Positions 8,067 to 17,277 are shown, counted from the first letter of the stretch. The stretch: DNA of 50,530 nt from Pediococcus pentosaceus (GCF_001437285.1 NZ_JQBF01000009.1:1-50530), one strand, 5' to 3'. The notes: generated by a model not told the origin, from the sequence alone. Made by a program: numbers and translations.

Positions 8067-8879
8067 ATGAACATCATTGACGTTGTGGAGCAAAAATACC
8101 CATCTTTATCGCGTCAAGAACGCAAAATCGCTCTAAAAGTCATCCAGCATCCCGCCGATGTCAAAAAGATGAATATCAATACTTTATCGAAAAAGGCCGA
8201 AGTTAGTACCGCCACCGTAACGCGCTTTGTTAAAAAGATGGGATATCCCGACTTCAGTCAATTTAAGTTAGGTTTGGCTGAAGCAACTTCAAATATTACC
8301 GAAAATGTTGATAATGCACCTCTTCCAGATCAGGTCACAGATTTTTACAATCAAATGATTACTGGAACTTGGAAACGTATCAATCAAAAAACTTTAAATC
8401 AAGTGGCGATGCTTATTAAAAATGCTCCCCGCGTCTTTATTTTTGGTTTAGGTAGCTCGGGTTACAATGCGCAAGAATTATCTCAACGGCTAATGCGGAT
8501 GGGGATTAATGCTTTCGCTCCTTCTGATAGTCACACCATGTATATCAGTAGTAGCATTATGCAAAAAGATGACCTCCTAATCGTTCTATCTGTTTCTGGC
8601 AAATCGAACGAAGTCAATGAAGCCGTTGCTGTTGCTAAACAACACCAGCTAAAGGTCGTCTCCATCACTGCTTTTGATGATAGTCCCTTAGCCGAAATGA
8701 GTGATTACCAATTGTCCGTTCAATACAGCGAATTTGTTGATAATACTCAATTTATCAACTCCCAACTGGGTGTGGTTTATATCATCGATATCCTTTCAAC
8801 CATGCTATTGCAAAATGAAACTTATAAAGCTCGCTATCAACAAACTGTTGCGGCGATTTTAAATCGGAAAATGAAATAA
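8067..8879 (+). CDS. nanR: RpiR-family transcriptional regulator, probable sialic acid regulator
   Basis: A 270-residue MurR/RpiR protein. The N-terminal helix-turn-helix (YPSLSRQERKIALKVIQHP through STATVTRFVKKMGYPDFSQF, residues 10-70) is followed by a SIS sugar phosphate-binding domain (VFIFGLGSSGYNAQEL near 130 and LLIVLSVSGKSNEVNEA near 170). Its place directly after nanE makes it the likely nan regulator, with a phosphorylated amino sugar as effector, as for other RpiR proteins. The exact 15-base repeat in both nan promoter regions is a candidate binding site. GGAGGA precedes the ATG at good spacing. Confidence 0.85.
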   Translation: MNIIDVVEQKYPSLSRQERKIALKVIQHPADVKKMNINTLSKKAEVSTATVTRFVKKMGYPDFSQFKLGLAEATSNITENVDNAPLPDQVTDFYNQMITGTWKRINQKTLNQVAMLIKNAPRVFIFGLGSSGYNAQELSQRLMRMGINAFAPSDSHTMYISSSIMQKDDLLIVLSVSGKSNEVNEAVAVAKQHQLKVVSITAFDDSPLAEMSDYQLSVQYSEFVDNTQFINSQLGVVYIIDILSTMLLQNETYKARYQQTVAAILNRKMK

Positions 8880-8884
8880 ATTAA

Positions 8885-8930
8885 AAAAGATTTCAGCAGG
8901 GTAAATAACTCACCTTCGCTGAAATCTTTT
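8885..8930. terminator. Bidirectional terminator between nanR and the MgtC-like gene
   Basis: AAAAGATTTCAGC (8885-8897) pairs perfectly with GCTGAAATCTTTT (8918-8930). A-rich and T-rich flanks serve both convergent genes. Confidence 0.85.
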
Positions 8931-8945
8931 CATTTATATTTATTT

Positions 8946-9623
8946 TCAATCTTCTCGCCGGACCTCAACCACCGCCGTATTTTCAGCTATCCGCATTAAT
9001 ACTGAGTCAATATTATTTTCAGCTGATAAGACCCCTTCCAACTCGACTGTAATCCGATTGTCATTGATATTACTAATCGAAAAAGTATTTTTTCTAAAGC
9101 CCCCCTCATTGAACATTTTTTGAATGGTCTTCAGTGAAGTCGAGTCATTTTTCATGATGATTTGGCAATGAAAATGCTTGCGCTTCAGCAAGTATTTCAA
9201 CATGATGTTATCGCGAAAGAGATACTGTGAAGCCACAATCAAAACAGCAGCCGTGAAACCGATAAAATACAAACCTGAACCAATCGCCATTCCTACCGCC
9301 GCCGTCGCCCAGACTCCCGCAGCAGTGGTCAATCCGTTCACTCCTTCACCACGCACCAAGATTGTTCCAGCGCCAATGAAACTAATTCCACTAATAATTT
9401 GCGCCGCAATTCGTGAGGGATCCAGTCCGATGCCGCGACTTTGCAACAAATCATAAAACCCATATTTTGAAATTAGCATGGTTAACGCCGCTCCCAGCGC
9501 CACGATAATATGCGTTCGAATCCCGGCGTTTTTTAATCTGGCCGAACGTTCATAACCGATAAACGCCCCGCAAATTGCTGCGATTACTAGCCGACCGAGT
9601 CCTTCTAGGTCATTCATATCCAT
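8946..9623 (-). CDS. MgtC/SapB family membrane protein
   Basis: 225 residues. The first about 140 hold four to five membrane segments with the MgtC/SapB signature: LVIAAICGAFIGYERSA, RTHIIVALGAALTMLIS, then GISFIGAGTILV and LTTAAGVWATAAVGMAIG. A soluble C-terminal domain of about 75 residues follows (FNEGGFRKNTFSISNI), resembling the ACT-like tail of MgtC proteins. Relatives modulate magnesium homeostasis or F-ATPase activity; the function here is not established. Two in-frame ATGs (codons 1 and 3) are possible and the ribosome site AAGGTG is weak. Confidence 0.85.
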   Translation of the reverse strand: MDMNDLEGLGRLVIAAICGAFIGYERSARLKNAGIRTHIIVALGAALTMLISKYGFYDLLQSRGIGLDPSRIAAQIISGISFIGAGTILVRGEGVNGLTTAAGVWATAAVGMAIGSGLYFIGFTAAVLIVASQYLFRDNIMLKYLLKRKHFHCQIIMKNDSTSLKTIQKMFNEGGFRKNTFSISNINDNRITVELEGVLSAENNIDSVLMRIAENTAVVEVRRED

Positions 9624-9998
9624 TTACAACACCTTCATTCACTTTTCTATATCATCTCACGCCCATTCTAACACCGCTTTCCAAGCCAAATGAACTTTTA
9701 GCCTGTCACCCACTTCAACTATTCTTATAGCCAGCACTATCGATACCGTGCGTGTAAAGTGGTATAGATTTCATTTTTGCTATCTTAGTAGCGATTTTTA
9801 GATAATAAATCCATATCATTTTCAATCGGTCTAAAAAATATTTTTTATTTAAAACAAACGTTATAGAGTCCACAAAGAAGACGCTTTTATTAAATGTCAC
9901 CTGCAAAATCATACTTGTTAACGATACTTCTCTCTGGTACTATTTTACGTATTAATTTTTTTTACAAATAATCATTCTCAGGAGGACATTATATTCGG
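9624..9998. other. 375-bp intergenic region between divergent genes
   Basis: No convincing gene. A 65-codon minus-strand frame (9715-9912) lacks a ribosome site and recognisable composition. The only clear element is the plus-strand promoter at 9915-9943. Confidence 0.5.
9915..9943 (+). promoter_or_regulatory. Promoter of the ComK-like gene
   Basis: -35 TTGTTA (9915-9920) and -10 TACTAT (9938-9943) with a 17-base spacer, about 55 bp before the start codon. Confidence 0.6.
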
Positions 9999-10802
9999 AT
10001 GGAACTAAAACTGAACTACTACGATGAATTCCAGCAGCTCAGCTCAAAGCAAATTTTTACTGATCGTAATCCACAAAATTGGAACTTACCGCTGATTAAA
10101 AACGCTAAGATTTGTGGTGATACAACGGTGTATCTTCATGATATTAGCGCGTGGAACATTCCTGGAGAGACGCTCATTATTGATACAGAACGCCCGCCCC
10201 ATACTACAGATCAGTCTACTAGAAAATTAATCCGAGATTTTTTACGCTCCCAACCTTGTCGGGATATTTTTATTCGCATGATGACCGATCATCTCAATAT
10301 CACGCAAGCACGCCCCATTGTTTTTGGCACTTTTCGTGTGGTTCCTTTGAACGGAACAACCCGTGGTTCTGCCGATTGGGTGTTTGCACATCGACTAAGA
10401 GATCTCTATGCAGATCCCGAAGATAGTCGCTTTTCCTTTCTTAATTTTGATGACGGTAAGAAAAGCCTTCAGGTTCACGTTCCATTCACTGAATCTATGA
10501 TTTGCAGTAAATTAACTAAAGCACAACATATTTCAGAATTAACTTATGATCTAATGCAGGGATTTGCTGATATCTTCGGTATGACCGTTCTTAAACCTAA
10601 AAATGAGGTGTCTTGCCAGATTGATCGCCGAATTCAAACTAAGGAACATCCCGAACTATTACCAATTGATGAAACCCTGATTGACCTAGCTGCTCACCTA
10701 TTTACCATCGCCAGCGAGATTCTATTAGATGGCCCAGTTATTTCTACTAAAGCTGCTAAAAAACTATTAATGGACCCTGCGTACGATTTATGGCGTTTAT
10801 AG
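9999..10802 (+). CDS. ComK-like protein
   Basis: 267 residues, starting at an ATG behind AGGAGG (11 bases). The middle part (about 105-185) follows the order of conserved features in Bacillus ComK, the competence transcription factor: a hydrophobic strand with VFGTFR, a proline/glycine turn (VPLNGTTRGS), a W followed by a basic histidine segment (DWVFAHRL), and FDDGKKSLQVHVPFTESM in place of ComK's NG...ELPISYNSF. At 267 residues it is longer than the roughly 190 of B. subtilis ComK, with extra sequence at both ends. The match comes from memory of motifs, so the call is moderate. Its promoter looks complete and no operator was recognised. If correct, the window encodes two competence-type regulators, with the sigma factor at 45979. 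Confidence 0.5.
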   Translation: MELKLNYYDEFQQLSSKQIFTDRNPQNWNLPLIKNAKICGDTTVYLHDISAWNIPGETLIIDTERPPHTTDQSTRKLIRDFLRSQPCRDIFIRMMTDHLNITQARPIVFGTFRVVPLNGTTRGSADWVFAHRLRDLYADPEDSRFSFLNFDDGKKSLQVHVPFTESMICSKLTKAQHISELTYDLMQGFADIFGMTVLKPKNEVSCQIDRRIQTKEHPELLPIDETLIDLAAHLFTIASEILLDGPVISTKAAKKLLMDPAYDLWRL

Positions 10803-10903
10803 AATAAATTTCATCCAAATCTAACCCAAAACCAGTATAATAAACTATAATTATACATATATTATGAGTTATTAAGTAACTAGTCTCTGGGGGATTTTTG
10901 TTT

Positions 10904-12034
10904 ATGAAGAATACAGTACTAAAATGGATCGAACAACTTAAGGAGCGATTCCATCCGCAACAAGAGGACCATCAGCCTTTTGTCGATGACGAACTCTATT
11001 TGGGAAGTCGAAGTCGCAAACGTCGTGCTCGCAGAAGAAGTATTAAACGTTTAAGCACCTGGGTCGCTGGTTTAATTGTCGCTTTCTTATTAATCTTTGG
11101 CATTTATCGAGGGATTTCACATTTTAGTTCATCCCACCGAGCCGCCCGTCTAAATGAAGAAATTGGTCAGTTATATACTGATAATCGTCACGCTGATTTA
11201 AAAGATTCGGTAACTCAAACTAAGCTAGATAAGCTCAAGTCTGATGTTGACAGTTTAAAACATTATAAGAACATCGATTCCTTGCGTGCCAAACAAGTAG
11301 CTGCACAAAATGCTTATGATGTTCGCGCTGATTACAGTCATCTTTTCAATAAACAAACTCGCGTTGCTTTAAACGTGACAACTAAAAAGGTTGACCATCA
11401 GTTGAAAAACTTAAAGCAAAAAAAGGTACCCGCTCAATTTAGAACTAACTATACTAAACAGTTAAAAGACGTCCGCAAGATTGTCGTTATGGCGGATAAA
11501 CTTAGCAAACGTTATAAAGTTATTATGAAAGCTCGTAAAAACAATCTTTCCGTTGACGTGACTACAGTAGAAAAATTGATTAAGGACATGAGTAAAAACC
11601 AAAAATCACAGAAAACAGTTGATCAACAAACTAAGTTAATTAGTTTGAAGACGGTCATTAATAAGGAAGATAAACAAGCTGCTAAGGCCGCCAAAGCGGC
11701 TGCGGAAGCCGCTGCACGGGCAGAAGCTATTGCAGCTGCCGAAAGAGCGGCCGCTGAATCTTCACGGGCTGAATCTGAATCAACTTCGAAGGCCGCTTCC
11801 AAGGCTGAATCTGAATCTTCTAGTGCAGCTAAAGCATCTTCTGAAGCCGAAGCTAAATCCGAGTCAGAAGCTGAAGCTGCCGCTGAAGCCCAAGCTAATG
11901 CTAACGCCCAGACAAGTACCGATGCATCTGACAGCACTAACGATGCAGGTACCACTAATAATACTCAGGCATATTACAACTTTAGTATCAGCGGCACCGA
12001 TTCTCAAACTAACACTTCAAATACCAGTTACTAA
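10904..12034 (+). CDS. Single-pass membrane protein with extracellular helical domain and Ala/Ser/Glu tail (MapZ-like?)
   Basis: About 376 residues from the ATG at 10904, which has GGGGGA 9 bases upstream. An in-frame TTG two codons earlier is less well placed. Layout: an acidic then strongly basic cytoplasmic segment (SRKRRARRRSIKR); one membrane helix near 50-70 (WVAGLIVAFLLIFGIYRG); a helical, lysine-rich outer region to about 255 with coiled-coil character; then a low-complexity Ala/Ser/Glu stretch of about 90 residues; and a short polar end, FNFSISGTDS-like. This topology resembles the midcell marker MapZ, whose outer half has a helical domain and a flexible linker, but no final globular domain is evident. 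Adhesin stalk or cell-wall sensor are alternatives. No function is assigned. Confidence 0.55.
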   Translation: MKNTVLKWIEQLKERFHPQQEDHQPFVDDELYLGSRSRKRRARRRSIKRLSTWVAGLIVAFLLIFGIYRGISHFSSSHRAARLNEEIGQLYTDNRHADLKDSVTQTKLDKLKSDVDSLKHYKNIDSLRAKQVAAQNAYDVRADYSHLFNKQTRVALNVTTKKVDHQLKNLKQKKVPAQFRTNYTKQLKDVRKIVVMADKLSKRYKVIMKARKNNLSVDVTTVEKLIKDMSKNQKSQKTVDQQTKLISLKTVINKEDKQAAKAAKAAAEAAARAEAIAAAERAAAESSRAESESTSKAASKAESESSSAAKASSEAEAKSESEAEAAAEAQANANAQTSTDASDSTNDAGTTNNTQAYYNFSISGTDSQTNTSNTSY

Positions 12035-12037
12035 TTT

Positions 12038-12109
12038 AAAAGAGCTATAACCAAAGGTCGCTCGTCGAATTATCGACTCCCACGTCCGCTTGATTACAGC
12101 TCTTTTTTA
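12038..12109 (+). terminator. Terminator with a long loop
   Basis: AAAAGAGCTATAA (12038-12050) and TTACAGCTCTTTT (12094-12106) pair with one G-U. The 43-base loop contains a minor hairpin, and a T-run follows. Confidence 0.75.
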
Positions 12110-12113
12110 TTTG

Positions 12114-12287
12114 CTATTTATCGTGATTTTCAGCCCATTTTTCGGCCTGACTGATCCCAATTGGAATCGCACGGTCTTCATCATAGCCTTCATCTAAAAG
12201 TGCGTTAGCAATTTCAATTGCTTTATTCCGCACGGTTTCTGACAAGTTTTTCATCGACTCTGGATAATCTTTTTTCGTCCATGGCAT
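12114..12287 (-). CDS. YdaT-like small stress-associated protein
   Basis: A 57-residue gene. It starts MPWTKKDYPESMKNL and continues with VRNKAIEIANALLDEGYDE, then RAIPIGISQAEKWAEN. This closely resembles the N-terminal half of Bacillus YdaT and related short proteins often linked to general stress. It follows the SDR gene by 12 bp, with AGGGGA at good spacing, so the two are probably co-transcribed. The biochemical role is unknown. Confidence 0.8.
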   Translation of the reverse strand: MPWTKKDYPESMKNLSETVRNKAIEIANALLDEGYDEDRAIPIGISQAEKWAENHDK

Positions 12288-12299
12288 ATGACTTTCCCC

Positions 12300-13193
12300 T
12301 TATAAGTTGATGTGTTCTCCACCAGTAACACCATATATTTGGGCAGTAGTATAACTTGCTAAGTTAGAAGCCAATAAGACATACGTTGGAGCTAGTTCAG
12401 CCGGTTGACCTGCCCGACCCATTAATGATTTTTGTCCAAATTCTGGGATAGCTTCCTCCGGCTGTCCGTGATCTAACTGAATTGGTGTCCAAATTGGGCC
12501 TGGTGCGACACCATTTACCCGAATTCCGTCTTCGATTAACTGCTGAGCTAAGTTGATGGTAAAATTAGCGATTGCTGCCTTCGTTGCCGCATAGTCCAAC
12601 AATTGGCTACTTGGATTAAAGGCTTGGACCGAAGTCGTAGTAACGATGGCGCCTCCCGCTGGAATGTGTGGTTTAGCCGCCTTCACTAGGACCAACATTG
12701 CCACCACGTTCACTTCGAAACTGTCTCTAATTTGTTGCACGGGGAGGTCATCAATCTTTTTATGGGCAATTTGTTGGCCGGCATTCAACACCATCGTGTC
12801 TAAACCGCCCAACTCTTCAACCACGCGATCAACCACTTCTTGAGGGGCCTTTTCGTCTCGGAAATCGTATGGCAATAAAACTGCCTTTCGGCCCGCTTTT
12901 TCGATGTATTCCGCGACTTCCTTCGCATCTGAATCTTCTCCAGGGAAATACTGGATGGCAACGTCTGCTCCTTCGCGAGCGAAGGCAATTGCAGCCGCTC
13001 GACCGATTCCTGAATCACCACCGGTTACTAACGCTTTACGATCTAGCAATAGTCCGTGACCTTCGTAAGTTTCTTCACCACAGTCTGGTTTAGGTCGCAT
13101 CTCACTCTGTAGTGCTGGTGTATCCTGTTGTTGTTTTGGAAATTCTTCTGTATGATACAACTTTCGTGGATCCTTTAAATCTGGTTTACTCAT
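12300..13193 (-). CDS. SDR-family oxidoreductase (general stress protein 39-like)
   Basis: 297 residues. An unstructured N-terminal 45 residues (DLKDPRKLYHTEEFPKQQQ) precedes a Rossmann domain with the cofactor motif VTGGDSGIGRAAA near 57-69. The VLNAGQQ motif is near 137, and the catalytic YAATK near 203 has TTTSVQ serines before it. The closing TGGEHINL matches the classical SDR end. The N-terminal extension and overall sequence resemble Bacillus YdaD/GsiB-region and YhdF/YhxC dehydrogenases, associated with stress. The substrate is unknown. GGGAG lies 9 bases before the ATG. It heads an operon with the YdaT-like gene. Confidence 0.88.
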   Translation of the reverse strand: MSKPDLKDPRKLYHTEEFPKQQQDTPALQSEMRPKPDCGEETYEGHGLLLDRKALVTGGDSGIGRAAAIAFAREGADVAIQYFPGEDSDAKEVAEYIEKAGRKAVLLPYDFRDEKAPQEVVDRVVEELGGLDTMVLNAGQQIAHKKIDDLPVQQIRDSFEVNVVAMLVLVKAAKPHIPAGGAIVTTTSVQAFNPSSQLLDYAATKAAIANFTINLAQQLIEDGIRVNGVAPGPIWTPIQLDHGQPEEAIPEFGQKSLMGRAGQPAELAPTYVLLASNLASYTTAQIYGVTGGEHINL

Positions 13194-13302
13194 TAATTCA
13201 CTCCCTTTCTTTTGTAATTCAAATTCTAATCGAATAGAATTGCTTTATAAAGTAATATGCTTCAACGATGTAACCGTTTTACGAAAGGAGGATTAGCTCT
13301 AT

Positions 13303-14208
13303 ATGTCAACCAATTCGAATCAATTCGAAATTACCAAATTCAAAGACTTTAATGATCTTCAAAATCTAATTGAAAAGAATCGATTTCCGTCCAACATTGC
13401 AGCTGGGATCAAGACTCCGGAGGTTTTCCCACATACTTCCACGATTAAGGATGACAGCGGTAAAATCACCTACTTTGTAGGTCTCTGTAATTTAGTGATG
13501 ACCAATCAAAAATCTGACTACGAAATTGTCCTAGACCCTTTAATTATTGTTTCGAGTCCTAATCAACTGAATTTTTTTGTTCGGGAAAACTCTAATACGG
13601 AAGCTGAGCTCCATCGTCTAACGCAGGCTATCCAACCTAGTTCGGCTGAAGCAATTATTGCCCATTTTCTATTGCATATTTATGATAACTATCGAACTAA
13701 ATTGTCTCATATCAAGCTTCAACTAGAGTATCTCGAACAGCAATCAACCCAAACTACCCAGAATCAAGAATTAATTCAGCTTAAAAATGTTAAGAAGGAT
13801 ACCGTTCTTTTGGAACATACCTTAGAGACGCAACATCAGGCTTTAGAACACCTTTTCAAACTGGATGAATTTTCCAATAACCTCCAAGATGAAACGGTGA
13901 TTTATAATATAAAAACCGCCGAACGTCAGATCACTAAACTAGTTGAAGTTTATCGTGATTTGATTGACGCAATCAGCGGTCTTTTTTCCGATATTATGAG
14001 TAACCATTTGAATCATTTAATGAAATATCTTGATTCAGCAGCGCTTATTATTTCCGTACCTTCCCTTATCGCGGGCCTCTGGGGCATGAACACCGGCGGC
14101 TTGCCCGGTCGACACACGAGCGTTGGCTTTTGGTCCATGGTTGCCGTTAGTGGTCTATTGGCCTTCATTACTTGGATTATCTTACGATTCAAAAAATTTA
14201 ATGACTAA
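13303..14208 (+). CDS. CorA-family divalent cation transporter
   Basis: 301 residues: a cytoplasmic N-terminal domain with long helices (LEYLEQQSTQTTQNQEL region), then two C-terminal membrane helices with the CorA signature GMN in IAGLWGMNTGGLPG near 264 and a basic tail. CorA proteins carry magnesium, cobalt or zinc as pentamers. The periplasmic loop after GMN is GGLPGRHTS rather than the MPE of classical CorA, as in the ZntB/YfjQ-like branch, so the ion is uncertain. AAAGGAGGA precedes the ATG. It diverges from the SDR operon and its 3' end overlaps fbp by 11 bp. Confidence 0.88.
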   Translation: MSTNSNQFEITKFKDFNDLQNLIEKNRFPSNIAAGIKTPEVFPHTSTIKDDSGKITYFVGLCNLVMTNQKSDYEIVLDPLIIVSSPNQLNFFVRENSNTEAELHRLTQAIQPSSAEAIIAHFLLHIYDNYRTKLSHIKLQLEYLEQQSTQTTQNQELIQLKNVKKDTVLLEHTLETQHQALEHLFKLDEFSNNLQDETVIYNIKTAERQITKLVEVYRDLIDAISGLFSDIMSNHLNHLMKYLDSAALIISVPSLIAGLWGMNTGGLPGRHTSVGFWSMVAVSGLLAFITWIILRFKKFND

Positions 14209-16114
14209 TTTCATCCGTTTCCAAGAGGTATTTTAAATCATCGACTTGACGCTTCAATTCGGTCCCAATCGTGGTATCGGCAATGTTGCGTCGCGGTAAA
14301 TCACGATCAATAATTCGTTTCAAACTAGTCGATTGCGTTTGCGATTCATACAAGTCATCAATACCTTGGAATGGCATGTGCGTTACAATCTGGAACCCGT
14401 ACGAGTTATTAATTAATGTATATCCCGCAATCCCAGTCGATTTTTGATAAGCTTTGGATAGTCCACCATCGATTACGATAATTTGACCTCCACCTTTGAT
14501 CGGCGACTCTCCTTCGCTGACTTTGACTGGAGTGTGCCCATTAATAATGTAACTATTACGTTCATCTAATCCAAATTTTCGTAAAATATAATGCGCAGTG
14601 GAAAGGCGATCTCTTAATTTAAAATAGGGGTTGTCGCCTTCCTTGTGAGTCGCCGAATCAGCAATAAAATATCGTTCAAAAGTGGTCATCGCCGTTCTAC
14701 CAAAGAGGGGCGATTTTTTTCCAATCCAGCAATACCACATTAAATCGGTATCATCATCTTCATCACTCGTTTTCTTGGCTGCTCCAGCTCGAATGTGACG
14801 CTCGAAAAAGGTTAATAAATCTTTTCCAGCATATTTTTGACCATGATATTCAAATTGATCAAAATCACCATCTTCCGTTAGAGGAATACAGCCATGGTAC
14901 AACAAATTATTATTGTAAATTAAATACATGCTTCCTTTTTCTAAAATGAAGTTCACATGCACCTTGATTTTAGGTGAATGTCTAAAGGAGTAACTCAAAC
15001 TGTCAATGACTTCTTGTTCTTCCTTAGTGAGTTCATAAGGATGATCCGCATCAACCATTTGGAAACACCCATTTTCTAGCGGATATTCCTGATCTCCCAA
15101 CTGAATTTTTCCTTGCTGAACTTCATCTAAAAAGAGCCGATCATCCATTTGAAATTCAGGTTGTCGTTTAATAACTTGTCCTTCTAACTTAAATTGGATA
15201 ATGGTTAGCGCCTGATGAACTTGGGATAATAAATCCAAGTTGTTTTGGTCAAAGTCACCCGCCTTTGGATAAAAGGCGGGGTTAGCTTGATAATGTTGCG
15301 TGGCGAAAGTAAATAATGCTCGCAAATTAATACCATATTCCCGTTCCAAATCATAAATATAACCGTAGCGCGTGGCAATTCTAAATAACGTGGCAATGCA
15401 AGCTTGTGATCCTGCATAGCCTCCGAGCCAGAGCACATCGTGATTTCCCCATTGAAAATCTAACGAGTGGGCGTGCTCTAAAAGCTCTAACACTTGGTTG
15501 GATTTGCGGCCTCGATCAAAGACGTCCCCCACAATGTGAATATGATCAATCACCATTTTTTGAATCGTTCCAGCCAAGCTCTGAATCAAATCTTGGGCTC
15601 GGTCTAGCTCGATTATTTTACTAATAATCTGTTCATAATACTTTTGCTTGTTTTTTGGACTACCTTCTACATATAAAAGTTCTTCAATAATATACGCATA
15701 CTTGGGTGGTAAACTTTTCCGTACTTTTGAACGAGAATACTTACTAGCACAGAATTGAGTGAGCCCAATCATGCGCGTAATCATCCCAAAATACCACTGC
15801 GTTAGTTCTTCTGCATCTTGTTCCAGTTGCCTTTTTTCTAAAGCATACTTCGGATAAGCTACAGTAAAATTCAATTCGTTTTTCTCTGTCTCATTCATTT
15901 CTGGAAAACAATCGTTGATCTTTTCTCGGATAATCCCCGCACCCGTTTTTAAAATGTGATTTAAGCCATCGTATTCACCGTGAATATCGCTGATAAAATA
16001 TTCTGTACCTTTTGGTAAATTTAAAATAGCTTCTAAGTTGACGATTTCCGTTACAATTTCATCTTCGCTATTAAATTCCTTTTTCAATTCTTCAAAATAT
16101 TTTTCTTTATACAT
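14198..16114 (-). CDS. fbp: Fructose-1,6-bisphosphatase class III
   Basis: The Firmicutes-type FBPase hydrolyses fructose-1,6-bisphosphate to fructose-6-phosphate for gluconeogenesis. From the ATG at 16112-16114 it has 638 residues, close to the usual 640-670. The track through the upstream 19 codons lacks a ribosome site, while AAAGGA lies before this ATG. Metallophosphatase motifs are clear: ISDIHGEYDG near 42, HIVGDVFDRG near 185, and WGNHDVLWLGG near 215. HTPVKVSEGESPIKGG lies near the end, followed by GGLSKAYQ. It converges on corA with an 11-bp overlap and no terminator between them, so antisense overlap of transcripts is likely. Confidence 0.93.
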   Translation of the reverse strand: MYKEKYFEELKKEFNSEDEIVTEIVNLEAILNLPKGTEYFISDIHGEYDGLNHILKTGAGIIREKINDCFPEMNETEKNELNFTVAYPKYALEKRQLEQDAEELTQWYFGMITRMIGLTQFCASKYSRSKVRKSLPPKYAYIIEELLYVEGSPKNKQKYYEQIISKIIELDRAQDLIQSLAGTIQKMVIDHIHIVGDVFDRGRKSNQVLELLEHAHSLDFQWGNHDVLWLGGYAGSQACIATLFRIATRYGYIYDLEREYGINLRALFTFATQHYQANPAFYPKAGDFDQNNLDLLSQVHQALTIIQFKLEGQVIKRQPEFQMDDRLFLDEVQQGKIQLGDQEYPLENGCFQMVDADHPYELTKEEQEVIDSLSYSFRHSPKIKVHVNFILEKGSMYLIYNNNLLYHGCIPLTEDGDFDQFEYHGQKYAGKDLLTFFERHIRAGAAKKTSDEDDDTDLMWYCWIGKKSPLFGRTAMTTFERYFIADSATHKEGDNPYFKLRDRLSTAHYILRKFGLDERNSYIINGHTPVKVSEGESPIKGGGQIIVIDGGLSKAYQKSTGIAGYTLINNSYGFQIVTHMPFQGIDDLYESQTQSTSLKRIIDRDLPRRNIADTTIGTELKRQVDDLKYLLETDEISH

Positions 16115-16240
16115 TGGTATATATATCCTTTTTTGTTTTTTATTTGGAATTAATACCTTAGATGATAACATAAATAAAACCGCTTACAAACCAAACTTAA
16201 CCGAACTTGTATTTTTGGTCTAGGGTTCAATATTTAAAAA

Positions 16241-16275
16241 TAAAAATGCTTCATAACGAATTCGCTACGAAGCAT
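16241..16275 (-). terminator. Terminator after lacD
   Basis: On the minus strand ATGCTTCGTAGCGAA pairs with TTCGTTATGAAGCAT, followed by TTTTTATTTTT. Confidence 0.88.
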
Positions 16276-16284
16276 CCTTTTTAT

Positions 16285-17277
16285 TTACATCATTTTTGAT
16301 AATTTTTCTTCAACTGAAGTTGCTGTAACCGCTAAAACTTCATTTAAATCTTCAATGTTCTTTTTACCTTGGGTTTGAAGCCATTGACGGCCAACTGCTT
16401 CGCTCTCTCCCGCAAATGGTTCGATGGCGTTACGCCAAGTTGCTCGGCCGCAAAGGACTCCATTGAATTTTGAACCTGCTTCGTGGGCAAATTTCAATTC
16501 TTCTTGGAATAGTTCAGCTGAAACCCCAGCACTGAGGAAGATAAATGGTAGATTGGTTGCATCACTTTGTTCCTTGTAGAACTTAGCTGCTTCTTCCTTA
16601 CTATAAACTACGTCATCATCGTTTTCAGCGAAACCTTCAACGTAAGCTTGGTTAACTGGAACTTCCAGCTTCAGTACATCCACTCCATATTCAGGTTTTG
16701 AAAATTCTTTCGTCATTTCAATTACCTTGTGGGGTTTTACTGCAGCATATTCCTTGCCCTTCACATCGTCGTTTTCAGCGTCGTATGAAACCAATTCAAG
16801 GAAGAATGGCATGTCTTCGGCCTTACATTCATCCCCTAAACGTTCGATAAATGCGTGCTTACGTTCGTTTACGGCATCGCCTTCATCAACATCATAATAT
16901 AGAAGGAATTTAACCGCATCCGCACCCAATTCTTTTAATTTTCGAACTGACCATTGATCCAAAATGTCTGGAAAACGTCCAGGTTCGGTTGCATCGTAAC
17001 CTGTCTTTTCATAAGCAACCAATAAACCTGCATTTTCATCACGAACTCGGGCTGCTGGTATTCCATATTCTGGGTCTAATAGGATCCCACTAGCGTATGG
17101 GGTTAATTCTGAAGAAATCGCCACTTTAAAATCTTCGATTTCTTTTTGAGTAGCTTCATGTCCACTGGCTGCGCCAATCATTTTTTTCAACGATCCTCGT
17201 TGGTCGATTGCAAGGGCGCTAATCACACCATTTTTATCTGACAATGCTTTAATTCCACGTAATTTACCATTTTCCAT
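16285..17277 (-). CDS. lacD: Tagatose 1,6-diphosphate aldolase (LacD type)
   Basis: Class I aldolase that splits tagatose 1,6-bisphosphate (LacD also accepts fructose 1,6-bisphosphate) into DHAP and glyceraldehyde 3-phosphate. From the ATG at 17275-17277 it has 330 residues (LacD is about 326). GGGGAG lies 9 bases before it, whereas the 27-codon upstream extension crosses the promoter and its repeats. Conserved segments: ISALAIDQRGSLKKM near 22, LLDPEYGIPA, ADAVKFLLYYD with the Schiff-base lysine, and VLKLEVPVN; LSAGVSAELF lies near 240. It follows a PTS and a PfkB kinase but has its own promoter with two 14-base direct repeats. Confidence 0.92.
   Translation of the reverse strand: MENGKLRGIKALSDKNGVISALAIDQRGSLKKMIGAASGHEATQKEIEDFKVAISSELTPYASGILLDPEYGIPAARVRDENAGLLVAYEKTGYDATEPGRFPDILDQWSVRKLKELGADAVKFLLYYDVDEGDAVNERKHAFIERLGDECKAEDMPFFLELVSYDAENDDVKGKEYAAVKPHKVIEMTKEFSKPEYGVDVLKLEVPVNQAYVEGFAENDDDVVYSKEEAAKFYKEQSDATNLPFIFLSAGVSAELFQEELKFAHEAGSKFNGVLCGRATWRNAIEPFAGESEAVGRQWLQTQGKKNIEDLNEVLAVTATSVEEKLSKMM

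Noticed and set aside
9715-9912. 65-codon minus-strand frame between the MgtC-like and ComK-like genes
   Set aside because: No ribosome binding site and no recognisable protein character. The comK-like promoter lies just beyond its 5' end.
11623-11955. Ala/Ser-rich 110-codon frame opposite the MapZ-like gene
   Set aside because: Shadow of the low-complexity Ala/Ser/Glu codons on the other strand.
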